From: Elioraea sp. | Lineage (GTDB): Bacteria; Pseudomonadota; Alphaproteobacteria; Acetobacterales; Acetobacteraceae | Length of the DNA: 64,000 bases | Assembly (NCBI RefSeq): GCF_022842375.1 | Contig: NZ_JALHPR010000002.1 | Span: 186,001 to 250,000 of the forward strand | Direction: 5' to 3' | Shown here: in pieces, positions 27,298-34,904 of the stretch | How positions within the stretch are numbered: the stretch's first letter is position 1 | How the letters are laid out: every line of letters starts with the position of its first letter | Program-made: the position numbers and the translations under genes | The notes under the pieces: model-generated | Seen by the model: the letters and a program-made list of their open reading frames with translations, nothing else | Told to the model about the DNA's origin: nothing | The model's database searches: none

Positions 27298-28101
27298 ATG
27301 ATTCAGGAGCGCATCATCATCCAACGCTGCTTCCTGCCGGGGCTCGGCGCGACCCGGGCCGCGAGCGCACTCGCGTTCGGCCGCCATACGCACGACCAGT
27401 TCGGCATTGGCGTGCTGAACCAAGGCGCGCAGCGCTCGGCAAGCGGACGGGGCCCGGTCGAGGCCATCGCCGGCGAGGTGATTACGGTCAATCCGGGCGA
27501 AGTGCATGACGGCGCGCCGCTGGGCGGGCCACGCGCATGGCGGATGCTGTACCTCGACCCGACCCTGGTCACTCGCGCCGCCACCGAGGCCGGCATGCCC
27601 GGCTCCGAGTCGATCGCTTTCGCGCAACCGGTGATCCGCGACGCGGCGCTCGCCGCCCTCGTCTTGCGGACGCACGCCCTCGCGACCGACCCGGCCGCGG
27701 ACGGGCTCGCGCGCGAGACAGCGCTGGTGGAGCTGCTCGACACGGTGCTGCGCCGGCACGCCTCACACCGATCGCGCGCCGCGCTGCCCGCCGCGATCGC
27801 ACGTGCGAGGCGCCGCATCGACGACGACCCGGCAGCCGACACGACGCTCGCTGACCTTGCTGCCGAGGTTGGGCTCAGCCGGTTCCAGTTGCTCCACGGC
27901 TTCCGGCGCGAGACTGGCCTGCCGCCGCACGCTTACCGTATCGTCCAGCGCGTGCTGCGCGCACGCGGCATGATCCGTGCGCGCGTGCCGCTCGCCGAGA
28001 TCGCCGCCGCACTCGGCTTCGCCGACCAGAGCCACATGAACCGCGCCTTCCTGCGTGTCACGGGCGCCACGCCCGGCGCCTGGGCCGCCGCGCGGGCCTG
28101 A
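27298..28101 (+). CDS. AraC-family transcriptional regulator
   Basis: This 267-aa regulator has an N-terminal cupin-like arm (FGRHTHDQFGIGVLNQGAQR, then VNPGEVHDG). The C-terminal double HTH includes LADLAAEVGLSRFQLLHGFR and IAAALGFADQSHMNRAFLR. The ATG at 27298 begins the family-like sequence MIQERIIIQR. It is followed after 72 bases by an EamA transporter gene in the same direction, and it probably controls that gene. Confidence 0.88.
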   Translation: MIQERIIIQRCFLPGLGATRAASALAFGRHTHDQFGIGVLNQGAQRSASGRGPVEAIAGEVITVNPGEVHDGAPLGGPRAWRMLYLDPTLVTRAATEAGMPGSESIAFAQPVIRDAALAALVLRTHALATDPAADGLARETALVELLDTVLRRHASHRSRAALPAAIARARRRIDDDPAADTTLADLAAEVGLSRFQLLHGFRRETGLPPHAYRIVQRVLRARGMIRARVPLAEIAAALGFADQSHMNRAFLRVTGATPGAWAAARA

Positions 28102-28173
28102 GGCGTCTGCAACCCCGTCCAAGACCAGATCGCCCCACACGCGTCTTCTCGCGCCCAGCAAAGGGGGTGTGGC

Positions 28174-29064
28174 GTGCGGGACAGGATGGTGGGCTTCGCG
28201 CTGTGTGGCGCGGCGATGGTCACGGTGGGCAGCACCGTGGTGGCAAGCAAGGTGATCGGCGCGGGCATGCCGCCTTTCACGGCAGCGGCGTTGCGCTTCG
28301 CGATCGCCCTGCCGGTGTTCCTGCTCCTGTTGCGGCTTGCAGGAGAGGGCTTACCGCGACCCAGTGTGCGCGACGGGGCGCTGCTGGTGACGCAGGCGGC
28401 CCTCGGCAGCGTCGGCTACATGCTGCTGCTTGTCATCGGCCTGCGCTTCACTGCGGCCGCGGATGCGGGCGTGGTCGCCGGCAGCCTGACCGCCATGGTC
28501 GCCCTGTTGGCCTGGGCGCTCCTGCGCGAACGGCCGTCGCGCCTGCAGATGAGCGCGATCGCGCTGGCGAGCGGCGGCGTCGCGCTCGTCACCGCCGGAA
28601 GCGAGGGCAGGACGCTACGCGTCGACGGGGCTGCGCTGCTCGGCAACCTGCTTGTCCTTGCCGCCGTGGCATGCGAGGCGGCCTTCCTGCTCCTCAACAA
28701 GCGGCTGCGTGTTCCGGTCGCCCCATTGGCACTCTCGACGACGATGACCGGGTTGGGCCTCGCGCTCGCGGTGCCCTTTGCACTGTTGGAACGGCCGTGG
28801 CAGGTCGAGATGTCGCACGCCGCGCTCCTGGCAGTCGTCTGGTACGCCGTCGTGCCGACCGTCGGGGGCTTCTTGCTGTGGTATGCGGGCGCGCGGAGGC
28901 TCAGCGGTGCGCAGGCCGCGCTGACCACGGCCGTGCTGCCGGTCTCCGCCGTAGCATTGGCGGCCTCCGTGCTCGGCGAGGCGGTGTCGCTCGTCCAGGG
29001 CTTCGGGATGCTGTGCGTGCTGGCCGCGGTGATGCTCGGGGCACTCCCCGACCGACAGCGTTAG
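28174..29064 (+). CDS. EamA/DMT-family transporter
   Basis: This 296-aa membrane protein has about ten hydrophobic segments arranged as two EamA repeats. Repeat one begins near MVGFALCGAAMVTVGSTVVA and repeat two near LGNLLVLAAVACEAAFLLLN. Such proteins export amino acids or other metabolites. The GTG start follows an aaaggggg stretch. AraC-EamA pairs usually form a self-contained efflux module. Confidence 0.87.
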   Translation: MRDRMVGFALCGAAMVTVGSTVVASKVIGAGMPPFTAAALRFAIALPVFLLLLRLAGEGLPRPSVRDGALLVTQAALGSVGYMLLLVIGLRFTAAADAGVVAGSLTAMVALLAWALLRERPSRLQMSAIALASGGVALVTAGSEGRTLRVDGAALLGNLLVLAAVACEAAFLLLNKRLRVPVAPLALSTTMTGLGLALAVPFALLERPWQVEMSHAALLAVVWYAVVPTVGGFLLWYAGARRLSGAQAALTTAVLPVSAVALAASVLGEAVSLVQGFGMLCVLAAVMLGALPDRQR

Positions 29065-29178
29065 CCGGACAGCTGGATGGTCGCGGCCAGCAGGTCAGCG
29101 ACGTCCAACTGCCCGAACCGCCACCGCAGGTGAAGCGCCAGCCGTCGAGCCACCTCACGGCCGCGTGCCTCGCGGAAG

Positions 29179-29324
29179 AACGGCGGCGTGACGTTCAAGC
29201 CGTCGCCGATGAGATCCTCCGGACGCAGCCCGGACTGCGCCCGGCCCACTATCTCGCCTCGCGCGGCATCAGGTGGATTCAGGGATTTTCCGACGAGACC
29301 ATGGCGGCAGCCAGGCGAAGGTGA
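29179..29324 (+). pseudogene. YjbR/MmcQ-family gene, C-terminal piece
   Basis: The sequence NGGVTFKPSPM at 29179-29211 continues, after a frame change, as EILRTQPGLRPAHYLASRG and IRWIQGFSDE. This is the C-terminal part of YjbR/MmcQ proteins. Joined to the piece ending at 26694 it would restore the family order with almost no gap. The last few codons already belong to trbE remnant DNA on the other strand. The 114 bases between the EamA stop and this piece show nothing recognisable. Confidence 0.7.
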
Positions 29325-29687
29325 GCACGTAGCTGCTTTCGAAACTCGCGCCGGCCTCTTCGAACTGGGCGCGGCGCTCGGCGTCGACCAGGGCGGAGAC
29401 CGGATCGGGGAAGGTGCTGGCGGCGTAGCCGCGCGCCGGCACCCGCTACGCCTCCGCGAAGACTGCCCAGCCGGACCCGAGGCGGCGCAGTGCGCTGTTC
29501 AGCCGCGCGGCGGTGGAGGCGAGCTCGGACGGGGGGGCGCTGTCCAGGTCCGGGCCGCGGAAGTGGGCGCTGCGCTGGAACGAGCCGTCCTTGTTCAGCA
29601 CCACGCCGGGTGCCACCAGGGCGGCCCAGGGGAGGAAGTCTGCGAGGGTCTGGGGGTGTGCTTGCGATATTCGGAAAGGTTCAGCAT
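29309..29687 (-). pseudogene. trbE: Remnant of conjugal transfer ATPase gene trbE (VirB4 family)
   Basis: Reading leftward from the ATG at 29687, the product begins MLNLSEYRK, shifts frame to HPQTLADFLPWAALVAPGVV and continues LNKDGSFQRSAHFRGPDLDS and ALRRLGSGWAVFAEA. An in-frame TAG follows, then VPARGYAASTFPDPVSALVD and SYVLTFAWLPP. This is the N-terminal sequence of TrbE, the ATPase of trb-type conjugation systems. About seven eighths of the gene is gone. It is a relic of an integrative conjugative element or plasmid. Confidence 0.8.
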
Positions 29688-29722
29688 GACGCCTGCCTTG
29701 CCGTGATGCTGGAGGGAGCAGC

Positions 29723-30199
29723 GTGCTCTACGTCTTTCCGCCTGGCACCCGTGTTGTCGTGCGGCGTCGCTATGAACGCCCCTATCCTGATCCGATCTGC
29801 GTTCGTGCTGGCGACATTGTGCAGGTTGACCGGAAGCAGACTGAGACGACCGATCTGTTTGGCTGGCTGTGGTGCCGTGGGCCCGACGGGCGCGCGGGTT
29901 GGACGCCGGAAGCGTGGATTGAGCTCAAGGGCGACACGGGGCGCATCACGCGCGACTTTTCCGCGCTGGAATTGGACGTCGATGCGGGCGAGCAGCTGAT
30001 CGCCCTTTTTGGCGAGAGCGGCTTCCTGTTCGCGCGCAGGGCTACCGGCGAGGAGGGATGGCTGCCGGATGCGCTGGTCGATCTGGAGCCCACTCCACTG
30101 TTGGGCGCGGCGGATGGAACTCCGGATGGAACTCCGGCGCACAAGCGCATAACGATGAGATCGAGCGACAATGACCGACGCCTGGACGCTGCCACGTGA
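29723..30199 (+). CDS. SH3-like domain protein of unknown function
   Basis: This 158-aa protein has what looks like two SH3-like modules. The first runs from FPPGTRVVVRRRYERPYPD to GWLWCRGPDGRAGWTPEAWI, and the second from TRDFSALELDVDAGEQLIAL to RRATGEEGWLPDALVDL. The GTG at 29723 is preceded by ggaggga. The tail contains a short tandem repeat (ggatggaactcc twice). Such proteins are usually small and cytosolic, with no known function. It lies between mobile-element debris and tRNA-Arg. Confidence 0.6.
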   Translation: MLYVFPPGTRVVVRRRYERPYPDPICVRAGDIVQVDRKQTETTDLFGWLWCRGPDGRAGWTPEAWIELKGDTGRITRDFSALELDVDAGEQLIALFGESGFLFARRATGEEGWLPDALVDLEPTPLLGAADGTPDGTPAHKRITMRSSDNDRRLDAAT

Positions 30200-30445
30200 G
30201 CGGACCGCAAGATCGAGGGCTTTCGGTCGGGCGCCGCCTGATCTTCCTCGCTGCGCGCGACCGGGAGGTGGCGATCGTCGCGAAGGCAAGGCCAGCGCAT
30301 GGGCAGTCGCGCTGCGCAGGTGGCAGGCGAGGATAGGCTTTATGCGCACCTAGCCCCGATTCGGGGCGCAGCACGGTGCTGCTACCTAATCTGCTACCTG
30401 GCGCCGCTCCGGTCACTGAGCCGGGCAGGCTAAGTATCTGAAAAC
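30200..30445. other. Non-coding stretch between SH3-like gene and tRNA-Arg
   Basis: I recognise no gene here on either strand. A 9-base direct repeat, ctgctacct, occurs at 30379-30387 and 30391-30399, about 50 bases from the tRNA 3' end. The location is where an integrase gene and attachment site would be expected for an element inserted in this tRNA, but I see no integrase and no copy of the tRNA end. Confidence 0.4.
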
Positions 30446-30522
<77 letters not shown>

Positions 30523-30579
30523 GTTTTGCCTTCGTAGCCGAAGCAGGCGCGGGTGGCAAACGCCGCGCCCGCCCGGCGG

Positions 30580-30996
30580 TCAGTCGTCGCGGTGGGTCCG
30601 CTCCATCCGCTCATGCCGCTCCTGAGCCTCGATCGACAGGGTGGCGATCGGGCGAGCCTGGAGCCGGCGGAGCGTAATCGGCTCGCCCGACTCCTCGCAG
30701 TAGCCATAGGTGCCGTTCTCGATTCGCTCGAGCGCCTGGTCGATCTTGCTGATCAGCTTCCGCGCCCGGTCGCGGGTGCGAAGCTCAAGCGCCCGGTCGG
30801 TTTCCGCGGAGGCACGATCGGTGATGTCAGGCTCCTGCATGCCGCCGTCCTGAAGGCTCGCGAGCGTCTCGTCGGCTTCCTTCAGCAGATCCGCGCGCCA
30901 ACCGAGGAGCTTGCGACGGAAATACTCGAGCTGCTGCGGGTTCATGAACTCTTCGGCATCCGAGGGCCGGTAGTCGGGCGGCAACGTCACGATCAT
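30580..30996 (-). CDS. dksA: RNA polymerase-binding transcription factor DksA
   Basis: This 138-aa DksA has a coiled-coil-like N-terminal half (LEYFRRKLLGWRADLLKEAD to LELRTRDRARKLISKIDQAL) and the C-terminal YGYCEESGEPITLRRLQARP followed by IATLSIEAQERHE. Only one cysteine of the zinc finger is present, as in alphaproteobacterial DksA. The protein works with ppGpp at RNA polymerase to adjust rRNA and amino-acid promoters. I chose the ATG at 30996; the longer open frame reaches upstream without family similarity. It lies next to flagellar genes. Confidence 0.92.
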   Translation of the reverse strand: MIVTLPPDYRPSDAEEFMNPQQLEYFRRKLLGWRADLLKEADETLASLQDGGMQEPDITDRASAETDRALELRTRDRARKLISKIDQALERIENGTYGYCEESGEPITLRRLQARPIATLSIEAQERHERMERTHRDD

Positions 30997-31195
30997 CTCT
31001 CGTCCCCTTGGGTACGGGCGATACCGCCCTTGGCCTCGCACCCCGGCCACACGCCGGGGTCGCGAGGCGGGCGGACTATACTCACGCGCCCCCATGCCGC
31101 CAAGCCTGCAATTGGAGCGGCAACCCATTGAGACAGAACGGTTTCAGTTGGCGGTCACGCCGGCCCTGCCCGCGATCGACCAAACTCCCCCGACG

Positions 31196-31636
31196 CTACA
31201 GGGCGCCGGCGTGCCTCGCCGTTGCCATCTCGAGCCGCGCGAGCTCGATCTTGGCGCGGAGGCTGACCGCCGCCACCAGCTCCGCCAGATGCGGGTCGGC
31301 GGCGAGCCGGGGCTGGTCGGAAAGGGAGGCTAGCGACGCAAGGCGGGCCGGCGAGATCGCCCCGCCCAGCATCGCGTGCTGCAGTGCGGCGAGTTGCTCG
31401 AGCATCGCATCCGCCCGCCCCCTGGCCTCGCGGTCACGCTCGCCTGCCTCGATCGTCTCCTGCAACGCGATCAGCGAGGCCGCGATCGACACGCCGTCAG
31501 CCGCCGCACTCTCGCGCGTTTCCGAGGCAGCACTCGCGCTGCCGTCGGTCGGCACGCGGAACCGCCCCTGCGCGCCGGGCGTCCTGCCGGGCCGCGCCTG
31601 CGAGGCGATCGGCCCATAGCCCGTGATCTTCACCAT
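31196..31636 (-). CDS. fliX: Flagellar assembly/regulatory protein FliX
   Basis: This 146-aa protein starts MVKITGYGPIASQ and ends with the conserved helix pattern ADPHLAELVAAVSLRAKIEL and ARLEMATARH. A central ALQETIEAGERDREARGRAD region is coiled-coil-like. In Caulobacter FliX works with the sigma-54 activator FlbD to couple early flagellar assembly to later gene expression. It is divergent from flgI, which has a sigma-54 promoter, so a similar circuit is plausible here. Confidence 0.87.
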   Translation of the reverse strand: MVKITGYGPIASQARPGRTPGAQGRFRVPTDGSASAASETRESAAADGVSIAASLIALQETIEAGERDREARGRADAMLEQLAALQHAMLGGAISPARLASLASLSDQPRLAADPHLAELVAAVSLRAKIELARLEMATARHAGAL

Positions 31637-31722
31637 CACCCACCTCCAGGGCCGCCGACGACGGCAGCCCGACGAGACCGTTCTCCAGGGCGCACAGTGC
31701 CGATGGGCAGCTTCGTCCGCAA

Positions 31723-31738
31723 TCGGCAGGTTTTGCCG
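31723..31738. promoter_or_regulatory. Possible activator-binding palindrome upstream of flgI
   Basis: The inverted repeat CGGCA-N6-TGCCG lies about 60 bases upstream of the sigma-54 promoter of flgI. An enhancer-type activator such as FlbD would bind in this region. The match to the Caulobacter ftr site is only loose. Confidence 0.35.
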
Positions 31739-31793
31739 GGTGCGCAACGGCCTGCCGCAGCGCGGAGCGCCAGGATTTCCGCGGGGTCCGGCG

Positions 31794-31808
31794 TGGCACG
31801 GCCGTTGC
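31794..31808 (+). promoter_or_regulatory. Sigma-54 promoter of flgI
   Basis: TGGCACGgccgTTGC matches the sigma-54 consensus TGGCACG-N4-TTGC at every defined base. The -24 GG is at 31795-31796 and the -12 GC at 31807-31808. Transcription would start near 31820, about 30 bases before the flgI start codon. Confidence 0.85.
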
Positions 31809-31849
31809 GATCACCGTGACGAACCAGGCCCTGTCACCAAAGGACCAGC

Positions 31850-32968
31850 GTGACCCCGATGCCTCGCCTCCTCGCCGCCCTCGTGATCGCCGCACTCCTC
31901 GCCCCCCTCGGAGCGATGGCGCAGGTGCGCATCAAGGACATCGCCGATGTCGAGGGCGTGCGACAGAACCAGCTCGTCGGCTACGGCCTCGTCGTCGGCC
32001 TCAATGGCACCGGCGACCGGATGGCGGCGGCACCCTTCACCCGTCAGAGCGTGATCGGCATGCTCGAGCGCCTCGGCGTGAACACGCGCGACCAGGAGCA
32101 GCGGCTCGACACCAAGAACATCGCAGCCGTCATGGTCACGGCCACCCTGCCGGCCTTCTCGCGCACCGGCTCGCGGATCGACGTCCATGTCGCCGCCCTC
32201 GGCGATGCGACAAACCTCACCGGCGGCACGCTGCTCGTCACCCCCCTGCTCGGCGCCGACGGCGAGGTCTATGCCGTCGCGCAAGGCCAGATCGCGACGG
32301 GCGCGATCGCCGCGCGCGGCGGGGCGCAGAGCATCGTCCGCGGGGTGCCGACGGCAGGCCGCGTTGCCTCCGGTGCGACGGTCGAGCGCGAGATCCCGTT
32401 CGAATTCGGCCGCTCCAACACGATGCGGCTGATGCTCCGCAACCCCGACTTCACCACGGCACGACGCATTGCCGCCGCGATCAACCGTTTCGCCCGCGGC
32501 AATGTCGCGCGGTCGACCGATCCGGGCACCGTCGCGCTCACGCTCAGCGGGGCAGCGGCGGCGGACATCGTCGGCTTCATCACCGACATCGAGCAGCTCC
32601 GCGTCGAGCCCGACCAGGTGGCGCGCGTGATCATCGACGAGGCCAACGGCATCATCGTGATGGGTGCGAACGTGCGCGTCTCCACCGTCGCGATCGCGCA
32701 GGGCAACCTCACCATCCGCGTGACCGAGACGCCGCAGGTGAGCCAGCCCAACGCCTTCGGCCAAGGCGAGACGGTGGTGGTGCCGCGCACCGAGATCGAG
32801 GTGCAGGACAACGCCAACCGGCGCCTCGGCGTGGTGCAGGGCAATGTCACGCTGCAGGACCTGGTGAGCAGCCTAAACGCGCTCGGCGTCGGCCCGCGCG
32901 ACATGATCCAGATCCTCCAGGCGATCAAGGCAGCGGGTGCGCTGCAGGCAGAGCTCGAGGTGATGTGA
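31850..32968 (+). CDS. flgI: Flagellar P-ring protein FlgI
   Basis: This 372-aa protein has a Sec signal peptide (LLAALVIAALLAPLGAMAQ) and the highly conserved FlgI sequence RIKDIADVEGVRQNQLVGYG, LVVGLNGTGD, then GTLLVTPLLGADGEVYAVAQ. It ends QDLVSSLNALGVGPRDMIQI. It forms the periplasmic P-ring around the flagellar rod at the peptidoglycan. The start is the GTG at 31850, or the ATG at 31859. It heads a three-gene unit under the sigma-54 promoter. Confidence 0.95.
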   Translation: MTPMPRLLAALVIAALLAPLGAMAQVRIKDIADVEGVRQNQLVGYGLVVGLNGTGDRMAAAPFTRQSVIGMLERLGVNTRDQEQRLDTKNIAAVMVTATLPAFSRTGSRIDVHVAALGDATNLTGGTLLVTPLLGADGEVYAVAQGQIATGAIAARGGAQSIVRGVPTAGRVASGATVEREIPFEFGRSNTMRLMLRNPDFTTARRIAAAINRFARGNVARSTDPGTVALTLSGAAAADIVGFITDIEQLRVEPDQVARVIIDEANGIIVMGANVRVSTVAIAQGNLTIRVTETPQVSQPNAFGQGETVVVPRTEIEVQDNANRRLGVVQGNVTLQDLVSSLNALGVGPRDMIQILQAIKAAGALQAELEVM

Positions 32969-32969
32969 G

Positions 32970-33308
32970 ATGCAACTGGCCCGCAGCCCCGCGGCCGACG
33001 CCGCACTCCGTTCGCTGCCCGCCGCGCGCGTCAACGGCGCGGGCGAGGCGGCACTGCGCAAGACGGCGGAACAGTTCGAGGCCATGGCGCTCGGCGCGCT
33101 GATGCAGCCGATGTTCGAGGGCCTCGGGCGTGGCCGCGGCATCGGCGGCGGCGGCAAGGGCGAGGCCGCCTGGGCGCCCATGCTGGTGAACGAGTACGCG
33201 CGCATCACCGCCGCAAGCGGTGGCCTCGGGATCGGCGAGGTGGTGTTCCGCCACATGCTCGCGGCCCAGGAACGCGGCCAGGATGTGGGCGAGGCCGCAG
33301 CGCGATGA
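32970..33308 (+). CDS. Flagellar rod-binding protein (FlgJ N-terminal-domain type)
   Basis: This 112-aa protein matches the N-terminal rod-binding domain of FlgJ: KTAEQFEAMALGALMQPMFE followed by GEAAWAPMLVNEYARITAAS and GLGIGEVVFRHML. The muramidase domain found in enterobacterial FlgJ is absent, as is usual in alphaproteobacteria. It begins one base after the flgI stop and overlaps the next gene by 4 bases. It probably caps or guides rod assembly in the periplasm. Confidence 0.87.
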   Translation: MQLARSPAADAALRSLPAARVNGAGEAALRKTAEQFEAMALGALMQPMFEGLGRGRGIGGGGKGEAAWAPMLVNEYARITAASGGLGIGEVVFRHMLAAQERGQDVGEAAAR

Positions 33309-33733
33309 CGACAACGACGACAGGGAGAGCGACCATGCTTCAGGCCTTGATTGCTGCCGGTGTGCGGCTGTCCGATCTGCTCGTCGCGGAGAACCGCGCA
33401 CTGACCGAGCTTGATCTCGCGACGGCAGCCATGATCGCGCCCGAGAAGCGCCGTGCCGTCGAGGCCTTCACCGCTGCCGAGGCAGCGATGCGCAAGGCAG
33501 GCGGCCGCGCCGAGGGTGGTGACCGTGATGCGCTGACGGAACTCTCCTCGCGGCTGACTGATCTTGCCGCGGCGAACCGCAGGATGCTCGAGCGCGCGCT
33601 CTCGGCGCAGGATGCCGTCGTGCGAACCCTCACCGCAGCAGCGACGCCGAAGCCTGCGCTCTATGCACCGGCAGGCACCTCGCCAGGCCACAGCGCCCCG
33701 CCGCGGCCGATGGGGTTCGCGGCGAGCGCCTGA
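33305..33733 (+). CDS. FlgN-like flagellar protein
   Basis: This 142-aa, mostly helical protein has the FlgN-type pattern LSDLLVAENRALTELDLATA, AMIAPEKRRAVEAFTAAEAA and AAANRRMLERALSAQDAVV. FlgN is the cytosolic chaperone of the hook-filament junction proteins FlgK and FlgL. Its position right after the rod-binding gene, with a 4-base overlap, supports a flagellar role. Sequence similarity in this family is weak, so the call rests partly on context. A proline-rich tail follows residue 115. Confidence 0.7.
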   Translation: MTTTTTGRATMLQALIAAGVRLSDLLVAENRALTELDLATAAMIAPEKRRAVEAFTAAEAAMRKAGGRAEGGDRDALTELSSRLTDLAAANRRMLERALSAQDAVVRTLTAAATPKPALYAPAGTSPGHSAPPRPMGFAASA

Positions 33734-33817
33734 AGCACTGCTTTGCGGGGCCGTTTGTTACGGGCGTGGTGCGACGATTGATGCCGGCGTTCTAGCGGCG
33801 CATCGTCGTCCACGCCG

Positions 33818-34369
33818 ATGACTGTTCCACACCCAGCCCCGCCCCAGCCGCGCCCGCGCAACGGCGCCAACCGCACCAGCCTGCTCATCGTCGCGGCACT
33901 CTCGGCCGCGAGCGGCATCGCCTGCTGGATCGTCAAGGGCGAGGCCGGCATGGTCCAGGCGCTCGCAATCGCGTGGGACCTGTTCGTCACGATCATCCCC
34001 GTTCTCGGCGCGGCGCTCCTGCTCGCCGGCTTCGTCCAAGCGGGCATCGCCAAGGAGACGATCGGCCGCTGGCTCGGCGCTGAGTCGGGGATGCGCGGCC
34101 TCGTGGTCGCGACCATCGCCGGGGCCGCGACGCCGGGCGGGCCGATGGCGGCGTTCCCGCTCGTGCTCGCGCTGTCCGCCGGCGGGGCCGACCGGGGGGC
34201 GATGATCGCCTATGTCACGGCGTGGTCGCTGAACGGGTTCCAGCGCATCCTCGTCTGGGAGATCCCGATCCTCGGGCCGGAGTTCGCAGCCCTCCGCTTC
34301 CTCGCCTCGCTGCCGTTGCCGATCCTCGCGGGGCTGATGGCGCGGCGCCTGCCGGGATGGGGCCGATGA
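33818..34369 (+). CDS. Half-size permease, N-terminal-type half (DUF318-like)
   Basis: This 183-aa membrane protein has about five spans and the motif GAATPGGPMAAFPLVLALSA. The following gene encodes a similar half with GALIPGGPFVSFPIVLAL. Permeases of the DUF318/UPF0718 group normally contain both halves in one chain, each with a PGGP-type motif. Here they are two adjacent genes separated by 10 bases, which suggests a heterodimer. The substrate is unknown. Confidence 0.7.
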   Translation: MTVPHPAPPQPRPRNGANRTSLLIVAALSAASGIACWIVKGEAGMVQALAIAWDLFVTIIPVLGAALLLAGFVQAGIAKETIGRWLGAESGMRGLVVATIAGAATPGGPMAAFPLVLALSAGGADRGAMIAYVTAWSLNGFQRILVWEIPILGPEFAALRFLASLPLPILAGLMARRLPGWGR

Positions 34370-34379
34370 GGATCGCGCC

Positions 34380-34895
34380 ATGATGCTCACCGGCATCGCG
34401 ATCTGGCTGATCACGATCGCCGCGGCGCTCGTGCTCTGGCGCCGCGACCGGCCGGCGCTCGCCAAGGGCGGCCGCTTCGCCGTGGGCACGCTGAAGAACG
34501 TGCTCCCGATCATGCTGCTCGCGCTGCCGATGGCCGGCTTCCTCACCGTGCTGGTGCCGGATCGCTTCGCCGCCATCCTGTTCGGTGCGGAGACGGGCCT
34601 GCGCGGGCACCTGCTCGCGACCGTGGTCGGCGCCCTCATCCCGGGCGGGCCGTTCGTGTCCTTCCCGATCGTCCTCGCGCTCTGGAACAGCGGCGCGGGG
34701 GCCGCACAGATGGTGACGCTGATCTCCGCCTGGTCGGTGCTCGCGGTCAATCGCGTGATCGTGTGGGAGGCGCCGCTGATGGGCTGGCGCTTCGTCCTGC
34801 TCCGCCTGGTCACGGGGTTCTGGCTGCCGCTGGCCTCGGGGCTGCTGGCGGAGGCGATGCTGGCCCTGCTTCCGCCTGGCAGCATCGGGCGCTAG
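34380..34895 (+). CDS. Half-size permease, C-terminal-type half (DUF318-like)
   Basis: This 171-aa membrane protein has about five spans and the motif GALIPGGPFVSFPIVLALWN, parallel to the motif of the gene before. Both end in an SAWSxxxxxRxxVWExP-type segment (SAWSVLAVNRVIVWEAPLMG here). It probably pairs with the 33818-34369 product in the inner membrane. It ends nine bases before the RibD-C gene, so it may be co-transcribed with the biosynthetic set that follows. Confidence 0.7.
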   Translation: MMLTGIAIWLITIAAALVLWRRDRPALAKGGRFAVGTLKNVLPIMLLALPMAGFLTVLVPDRFAAILFGAETGLRGHLLATVVGALIPGGPFVSFPIVLALWNSGAGAAQMVTLISAWSVLAVNRVIVWEAPLMGWRFVLLRLVTGFWLPLASGLLAEAMLALLPPGSIGR

Positions 34896-34904
34896 AAGGC
34901 GTTC

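Noticed and set aside
29061-29249. 62-codon minus-strand frame before the trbE remnant
   Set aside because: It overlaps the YjbR piece and shows no convincing family; similarity to a Rpn-type tail was too weak to claim.
30379-30399. Two copies of ctgctacct near tRNA-Arg as an attachment site
   Set aside because: The repeat is only 9 bases and unrelated to the tRNA 3' end, so an attachment-site call is not supported.
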